A program made the position numbers and the translations under genes. A model generated the notes under the pieces. The model did no database searches and was not told where the DNA came from. It saw only the letters and a program-made list of their open reading frames with translations. Below are positions 7,521 to 10,863 of a DNA stretch of 10,863 bases, in pieces. Source of the stretch: Lachnospiraceae bacterium UBA7110 (lineage in GTDB: Bacteria; Bacillota; Clostridia; Lachnospirales; Lachnospiraceae); the NCBI GenBank assembly GCA_002492295.1, contig DKYC01000078.1, positions 1-10,863 of the forward strand, written 5' to 3'. Every line of letters begins with the position of its first letter. Positions within the stretch are counted from its first letter, which is position 1.

Positions 7521-7664
7521 TTGCAACTGTTTCGTACAGGATTTTGCACTTGCTGCAAAATCCGTATGAAAACGTGGTGGAGACAAAGCATCAACCCAAC
7601 CACGAAGTGGTTTTTGCATGGGTTGATGCTCGCAACTATGAAGGTACTGAATAGTTGCAAATAA
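7517..7664. repeat. Nested palindromic block, MITE-like, at the kinase stop codon
   Basis: TTGCAACT at 7521-7528 and AGTTGCAA at 7653-7660 are perfect inverted termini, directly flanked by ATAA at 7517-7520 and 7661-7664. Inside are three hairpins. The first pairs TTTCGTAC/GTATGAAA and GGATTTTGCA/TGCAAAATCC across 7530-7571. The second pairs AGCATCAACCCA at 7587-7598 with TGGGTTGATGCT at 7619-7630, and holds an inner ACCAC-GAA-GTGGT. The third pairs GCAACTAT at 7632-7639 with ATAGTTGC at 7651-7658. There is no plausible protein gene and no clear T-run. A miniature inverted-repeat element is the structural reading. A structured 3' UTR is the alternative. Confidence 0.5.
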
Positions 7665-7678
7665 TTGTGCAAATAACG

Positions 7679-7704
7679 TGCATTGCATTTTATGCAGTCT
7701 TTTT
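7679..7704 (+). terminator. Possible weak terminator of the two-component operon
   Basis: TGCAT at 7679-7683 can pair with ATGCA at 7692-7696, and a run of five T occurs at 7700-7704. The stem is only 5 bp, so termination would be inefficient. From here to 7783 I see only AT-rich sequence. A direct repeat, TGCAAATAA at 7656-7664 and 7668-7676, lies just upstream. Confidence 0.25.
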
Positions 7705-7783
7705 GGGAAATATCCATATGTAAAATTGCAAAAATTTAAATCCAAATATTAGTAAAGATGTAGAAGTCTTGTATATTGATATT

Positions 7784-7809
7784 TTGACAGTGATGGGGTA
7801 TACTATAAT
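7784..7809 (+). promoter_or_regulatory. Promoter of the 6S-like RNA
   Basis: A perfect -35 TTGACA at 7784-7789 and a perfect -10 TATAAT at 7804-7809 are both present, but the spacer is only 14 bp. The shifted hexamer TTTTGA at 7782-7787 would give 16 bp. The predicted start is near 7816, just upstream of the structured RNA. The close-to-consensus elements suit a highly expressed stable RNA. Confidence 0.6.
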
Positions 7810-7815
7810 TAATCT

Positions 7816-8026
7816 GAAATGTGCGATAACTCTTGTTATTTTGAACCTACATCACTTTAAACGGGATTCCTATATTGCCTGATTAATGTCAAGCCCCCCA
7901 TTTTGGTCAGGGGAAGGCAGCGAGATGGCTGCGGTTGCCCACCTAGCATTGGCTAGGAGTCAAAATACAGGAGCCGGCATTTTGGGGAAACAAATGACAA
8001 AAAGCAGCCTTAGCGGGCTGCTTTTT
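7816..8026 (+). ncRNA. ssrS: Probable 6S RNA
   Basis: 6S RNA binds sigma-A RNA polymerase by mimicking an open promoter and lowers transcription in slow growth. This segment shows the expected plan: an outer stem, TGTTATTT at 7834-7841 with AAATGACA at 7992-7999; a large unpaired central region (about 7844-7863 against 7976-7991); and a long inner stem, GGATTCCTATATTG at 7864-7877 with 7961-7975. The tip holds hairpins GCAGC/GCTGC (7917-7932) and CCTAGC/GCTAGG (7942-7957). It is about 210 nt, with its own promoter and terminator and no coding frame. The segments TTTGAACCTAC and CCCACCTAG match my memory of clostridial 6S RNAs, which I could not verify. Both ends are estimates. A riboswitch for the next gene is less likely but not excluded. 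Confidence 0.68.
7999..8026 (+). terminator. Intrinsic terminator of the 6S-like RNA
   Basis: A-tract plus GCAGCC at 8004-8009 pairs with GGCTGC at 8016-8021 plus T-tract 8022-8026, giving about 11 bp around a 6-nt loop. The A-run on the left also pairs with the T-run, so it might work on both strands. It lies directly after the closing stem of the RNA and before the SpoIID-domain gene. Confidence 0.85.
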
Positions 8027-8093
8027 CGCATTCCTATTTAAAGCTTTGTTCGGAGGTGTAAGGGATATTCGGGAAAACGGGAATGTTCGTATA

Positions 8094-9596
8094 TTGTTGA
8101 AAAAGTTCATATTGGTATCGCTTTGGGTTGTTTTGGCTGTAGGTATTTATTGGTGTAACCGTACGACGCAGGATAAAGGAGAGCCGGAAGATTCCGTGGA
8201 ACATGGGGAGATAAAAGAGGAAAAACGGACGGATGAAAAGATGGACGGCGACGTGGAAAAGAAAGAGGAAATCAGCAGGGCGGAGGCACTTTCCGACACG
8301 ATTCGGGTTTTAATAAAAACGGATGGGTTTGAAGGGATTTACCATAACACGCTGACGTTTGTCTGTGATAACGGGCTGGTTGTAAAGCAGGGAGATACGG
8401 TGAAGGAATACGCTGAAGGGGAAGAATATATGCTTGACAAATCATGCTTTGGGGATGCGTCAGAGCCTGTTATGATTACAGGAAAACATAACAGCATGGT
8501 TCAAATTACCAATTTAAAACGAAATGCGCCGGCTGCTTATCGGGGGAGCCTGGAATGCTTCCATGTGCAGGAAGGGATTGTGCTTGTCAATGAGCTTTTG
8601 GTTGAAGAGTATTTGTATGGCGTCGTACCGAGCGAAATGCCATCTTCCTATCCTTTGGAGGCGCTAAAGGCACAGGCGGTCAGTGCACGGACCTATACAT
8701 ATTTTCATAAAAAAGACTATGCCTATCCGCAGTGGAAAGTGAATGTGGACGACAGCACGACGTTTCAGGTCTATAAAAATATAGGAGAAACTGCGGAAGC
8801 GGTTTTGGCGGTGGATGAGACAAGGCATGAAGTGCTCACATACGGGGATGAAGTGATTGAGAGTTTTTATTATTCCACGTCAAGCGGTTACAACGGTGGC
8901 GCGCGGGTTTGGAACGCGCAGAAGACAGAGTCGGATTCGTATCTGCCTGAAACGGGGAATGTGGTTTTTGCTAAAAACGATGCGGAGGGTGAGGCCGCTT
9001 ATCAGGCGTTTATTGACAATGGTAATTCAACCGACGTGGAATTTAATGAAGCGTGGTATCGGTGGCAGTATGAAAAAGATTTGGAGGGTGAGGCATGCGG
9101 CAGGTTTTTAAGGCGCTTGTATGACCTTTCCAATGCGCAGCCGCAGAAGGTGCGTATCCGTTCCAAATACCTGTCAAAGGAACAGCTTTTGAAGGAGGGG
9201 GGAATTGAGGATATCCGGATTTTAAGGCGTGAAAAGAGCGGTCTTGTAACAGGGCTTCTTGTCAAAACGCAAAATTTTATGATTAGCGTCAGGACACAGC
9301 ATGCCGTCCGGCAGGCGCTTGGCATGGCGGGTGATACGCTTGTAAAAAAGGATGGTTCGCAGTACTGTATGGGGGATTTGCTTGCGAGCGCGTATTTTTA
9401 TATCGAAAAAAAATATGATAATAATGCGGATAGTGGAGATAATTTAAAGGGAATTATCGTGCATGGCGCGGGGCTTGGACATGGCTGCGGAATGTCGCAG
9501 AACGGTGCAAAGTGTTTGGCAAATCAAGGATTCACAGCTTATGAAATACTGGCATATTATTATAACGGAGCCATAAAGTCCGTGGACGATTTATAA
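8094..9596 (+). CDS. SpoIID/LytB-domain cell-wall protein, membrane anchored
   Basis: SpoIID-family proteins act on peptidoglycan, and SpoIID itself is a lytic transglycosylase needed in engulfment. From TTG 8094 the protein has 500 residues, well over the size of classical SpoIID (about 340). Basic LKK and a hydrophobic anchor lie at about 2-20, then a charged Lys/Glu linker to about 65. The catalytic-core motif VVPSEMPSSYPLEALKAQAVSARTY follows, with Glu181 corresponding to the catalytic glutamate of SpoIID. YYSTSSGYNGG comes next, and the C-terminal motif is HGAGLGHGCGMSQNGAK. About 100 residues are inserted before the C-terminal motif. The start is uncertain. GGAGGTG at 8052-8058 points only to a non-standard ATT at 8067, TTG 8046 lies upstream of that site, and TTG 8094/8097 have only a weak GGGA. 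Spore-specific function is not shown. The next gene is 31 bp downstream. Confidence 0.85.
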   Translation: MLKKFILVSLWVVLAVGIYWCNRTTQDKGEPEDSVEHGEIKEEKRTDEKMDGDVEKKEEISRAEALSDTIRVLIKTDGFEGIYHNTLTFVCDNGLVVKQGDTVKEYAEGEEYMLDKSCFGDASEPVMITGKHNSMVQITNLKRNAPAAYRGSLECFHVQEGIVLVNELLVEEYLYGVVPSEMPSSYPLEALKAQAVSARTYTYFHKKDYAYPQWKVNVDDSTTFQVYKNIGETAEAVLAVDETRHEVLTYGDEVIESFYYSTSSGYNGGARVWNAQKTESDSYLPETGNVVFAKNDAEGEAAYQAFIDNGNSTDVEFNEAWYRWQYEKDLEGEACGRFLRRLYDLSNAQPQKVRIRSKYLSKEQLLKEGGIEDIRILRREKSGLVTGLLVKTQNFMISVRTQHAVRQALGMAGDTLVKKDGSQYCMGDLLASAYFYIEKKYDNNADSGDNLKGIIVHGAGLGHGCGMSQNGAKCLANQGFTAYEILAYYYNGAIKSVDDL

Positions 9597-9627
9597 TAAG
9601 TGCGCGGGATAAAAAGGGGCGCGGGCT

Positions 9628-10473
9628 ATGAGAAGCTATAAGGAAAGCTTTTGTTCAAAACTATACAGACTGCAAAGGGATATACGCAGAGCCATTCAGG
9701 AGGCGGAGGTTGGCACCTACGCCTCAGGGGCTGCGTTCTTTTTATTTCTTTCCATTATTCCGATGATTATGATTGTGAGCGGCTTAATTCCGCATGGTGC
9801 GATTGCCAAAAGGGAGATGGTGACGATTTCGCAGGCGGTTGTTCCGGAGCGGGTGTATGCGTTTCTTGTCGGAATTATTGACAGCTATCACGGCAACAAT
9901 ATGACACTTCTGTCAGTTTCCGCCGTGGTTGCCGTTTGGTCGGCATCCAAGGGAGTGCTTGCGCTGATACGGGGATTAAATCATATTTATGGGATTGATG
10001 AGTCGCGCAATTACATTCTTTTGCGGTTGCGGGCGGCGCTTTATACGGTATTTTTGCTGATTGCCATTTTACTGTCAATCGGTCTGCTTGTGTTTGGCAA
10101 TACGATTGCGAACTGGCTGATACAGGACGGCGGGATTACGTCGGAGCTTTGGCATGCGGTGGGCGGACTGCGGCATATTTTGGTGGCGGCGATGATTTCC
10201 GTTGTGTTTTGCACGATGTACAGTATTCTGCCAAACAACCAGCCTGTGTGGAAGGAACATTATCCGGGGGCGGTTTTTACGTCAGTTTTTTGGACGCTGT
10301 ATTCATTTGGGTTTTCTGTTTATGTGGATTATTTCGGCGGTTTTTCAATGTACGGAAGCCTGACGACGATTATTATCGTGATGATTTGGCTGTATTTCTG
10401 CATGTATATTTTTTTCTGCGGGGCGCTTGTGAATAAGTGGATTGCGGAGGGGGATGCGGAGGATTATTTTTGA
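9628..10473 (+). CDS. YihY/BrkB-family integral membrane protein
   Basis: The family was once called ribonuclease BN because of a mistaken assignment; its members are inner-membrane proteins of unsettled function, some proposed to be transporters. The 281-residue protein has the usual length and about six membrane segments. Recognisable family features are TYASGAAFFLFLSIIPM near residues 31-47, VWSASKGVLALIRGLNHIYG in the centre and the C-terminal GSLTTIIIVMIWLYFCMYIFFCGALVNK. The short N-terminus is basic and amphipathic. ATG 9628 is preceded by AAAAAGGGGCG, a moderate ribosome binding site. It is 31 bp after the SpoIID-domain gene with no terminator between, so the two are probably co-transcribed. 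No terminator follows before the T-box promoter. Confidence 0.92.
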   Translation: MRSYKESFCSKLYRLQRDIRRAIQEAEVGTYASGAAFFLFLSIIPMIMIVSGLIPHGAIAKREMVTISQAVVPERVYAFLVGIIDSYHGNNMTLLSVSAVVAVWSASKGVLALIRGLNHIYGIDESRNYILLRLRAALYTVFLLIAILLSIGLLVFGNTIANWLIQDGGITSELWHAVGGLRHILVAAMISVVFCTMYSILPNNQPVWKEHYPGAVFTSVFWTLYSFGFSVYVDYFGGFSMYGSLTTIIIVMIWLYFCMYIFFCGALVNKWIAEGDAEDYF

Positions 10474-10483
10474 AAATTTAAGC

Positions 10484-10512
10484 TTGACTTTTTCGGGTAC
10501 TTAGCATATGAT
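10484..10512 (+). promoter_or_regulatory. Promoter of the T-box transcript
   Basis: TTGACT at 10484-10489 (5 of 6) and TATGAT at 10507-10512 (5 of 6) are spaced by exactly 17 bp, giving a predicted start near 10519. It lies 10 bp after the YihY-family stop codon and about 27 nt before the first helix of the T-box leader. Confidence 0.8.
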
Positions 10513-10545
10513 TATTTTTAGATATTTTTTATAACATAAAATTTG

Positions 10546-10824
10546 AAAAGCGATGAAGGTGCAAAGTAGCATTCTATTTTCTTTCAGAGAACGGAGGTCA
10601 CCGGCTGAAAGCCTCCCTAAGTTCAGATAGGATGTCGAATTTCCCACTGGAGCTGCTTTTTTGAAACCGCTGTCAGGAGCTTGCGACTGCTAAGCGGCTG
10701 TAGGAAAAGACGTGAGTGACGCGTTAAGTATGAAATGAGTGTCCATATGCGGCAGATATGGAAAATTGGGTGGTACCGCGGTTTATTCGTCCCTTGCAGG
10801 AATTTTTCCTGTGGGGGATTTTTT
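10546..10824 (+). promoter_or_regulatory. T-box leader, specifier most likely UUC (tRNA-Phe)
   Basis: T-box leaders bind a specific tRNA and permit read-through when it is uncharged. The Stem I base pairs AAAAGC at 10546-10551 with GCTTTT at 10655-10660, next to a GATGA/GGAG kink-turn-like motif. GGTG at 10558-10561 pairs with CACT at 10645-10648, and GCATTCT at 10569-10575 with AGGATGT at 10629-10635. These helices frame a specifier loop whose 3' side is CGAATTTCC. UUC at 10641-10643 is the best-placed codon; UUU or CCC (Pro) are alternatives. The apical arm is GGAGG/CCTCC. The T-box core GGGTGGTACCGCGG at 10768-10781 has U at the variable UGGN base (10774), which requires discriminator A, fitting tRNA-Phe or tRNA-Pro. 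The regulated gene should be an aminoacyl-tRNA synthetase, biosynthetic or transport gene for that amino acid. Confidence 0.95.
10790..10824 (+). terminator. Regulated terminator of the T-box leader
   Basis: TCCCTTGCAGG at 10790-10800 pairs with CCTGTGGGGGA at 10808-10818 (with G-U pairs) around a 7-nt loop, followed by six T at 10819-10824. The left arm overlaps the CGTCCC that also pairs in the antiterminator with the T-box core. This overlap creates the on/off switch. Confidence 0.88.
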
Positions 10825-10863
10825 ATGCACACGGGCGTCCAGATGAAATATGTCAGCAAGCTG
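10825..10863 (+). CDS. Possible start of the T-box-controlled gene, cut by the window edge
   Basis: An ATG at 10825 opens a frame with no stop to the window end (13 codons, MHTGVQMKYVSKL). A second in-frame ATG is at 10843. GGGGG at 10813-10817 lies 7 nt upstream of the first ATG but is part of the terminator stem. The second ATG has no ribosome binding site. T-box terminators often precede their gene by tens of bases, so this may simply be leader sequence. I do not recognise the product. Confidence 0.25.
   Translation, partial: MHTGVQMKYVSKL

Noticed and set aside
7530..7630. Hairpins considered as an IS200/IS605-type end or a retron-like RNA.
   Set aside because: No transposase, guide RNA-nuclease or reverse transcriptase gene is in the window, and the hairpins lack features that would identify either system.
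7455..7745. 96-codon minus-strand open frame across the kinase end and the palindromic block.
   Set aside because: It overlaps coding sequence and inverted repeats, and its sequence has no protein-like conservation signal that I recognise.
7904..7921. GGTCAGGGGAAGGCAGC resembles the conserved tip of SRP (4.5S/scRNA) RNA.
   Set aside because: The SRP tip needs GGTCAGG, a GGAA tetraloop and AGCAG in a defined hairpin, followed by a GTGTGCC-type partner strand. Those partners are missing and the overall fold is 6S-like.
9601..9626. Repeated GCGCGGG in the spacer between the SpoIID-domain gene and the YihY-family gene.
   Set aside because: The two 7-bp copies are too short to mean anything on their own, and they do not form a stable hairpin.
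9628..10473. Ribonuclease BN annotation.
   Set aside because: The RNase BN activity belongs to a different protein (ElaC/RNase Z family). YihY/BrkB proteins are polytopic membrane proteins without nuclease motifs.

Overview
The window looks like a chromosomal segment of an anaerobic, low-to-moderate GC Clostridia bacterium, most plausibly Lachnospiraceae. The reasons are the clostridial rnf gene order (D-G-E-A-B), strong AGGAGG-type ribosome binding sites with occasional GTG or TTG starts, a T-box leader, a SpoIID-domain protein and a candidate Firmicutes-type 6S RNA. The taxonomic placement is inference from gene content. All convincing genes are on the + strand.

Region 1 (1-4001) is the distal part of an Rnf operon: rnfD, rnfG, rnfE, rnfA and rnfB, closed by a strong intrinsic terminator. 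rnfC would lie upstream, outside the window. Together these genes encode the membrane ferredoxin:NAD+ oxidoreductase, which couples electron flow from reduced ferredoxin to NAD+ with export of Na+ or H+. Both flavinylation motifs, the membrane cysteine pairs of RnfA and RnfE, and the cluster cysteines of RnfB are visible. The window opens inside a large palindrome, and two hairpins sit between rnfA and rnfB.

Region 2 (4002-7520) is a two-component operon with its own promoter: an OmpR/PhoB-type response regulator, then a large sensor histidine kinase with a roughly 340-residue N-terminal sensor region and a multi-pass membrane block. A terminator separates it from rnf, so a functional link to Rnf is not shown.

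Region 3 (7521-8093) has no protein gene that I can support. Its first part is a 140-bp nested palindromic block with 8-bp terminal inverted repeats and flanking ATAA direct repeats, starting exactly at the kinase stop codon. Its second part is a promoter, a structured RNA with 6S-like architecture, and an intrinsic terminator.

Region 4 (8094-10473) encodes a membrane-anchored SpoIID/LytB-domain cell-wall protein with a problematic start codon, then a YihY/BrkB-family membrane protein 31 bp downstream.

Region 5 (10484-10863) is a complete T-box leader with promoter, specifier loop, T-box/antiterminator and terminator. The specifier reads most simply as UUC (Phe). The controlled gene lies mostly beyond the window end.

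Most of the window is recognisable housekeeping and regulatory content. I see no complete new defence or mobile system. The least explained parts are the palindromic block at 7517-7664, the palindrome at 1-50, the cysteine tail of RnfE and the start of the SpoIID-domain gene.
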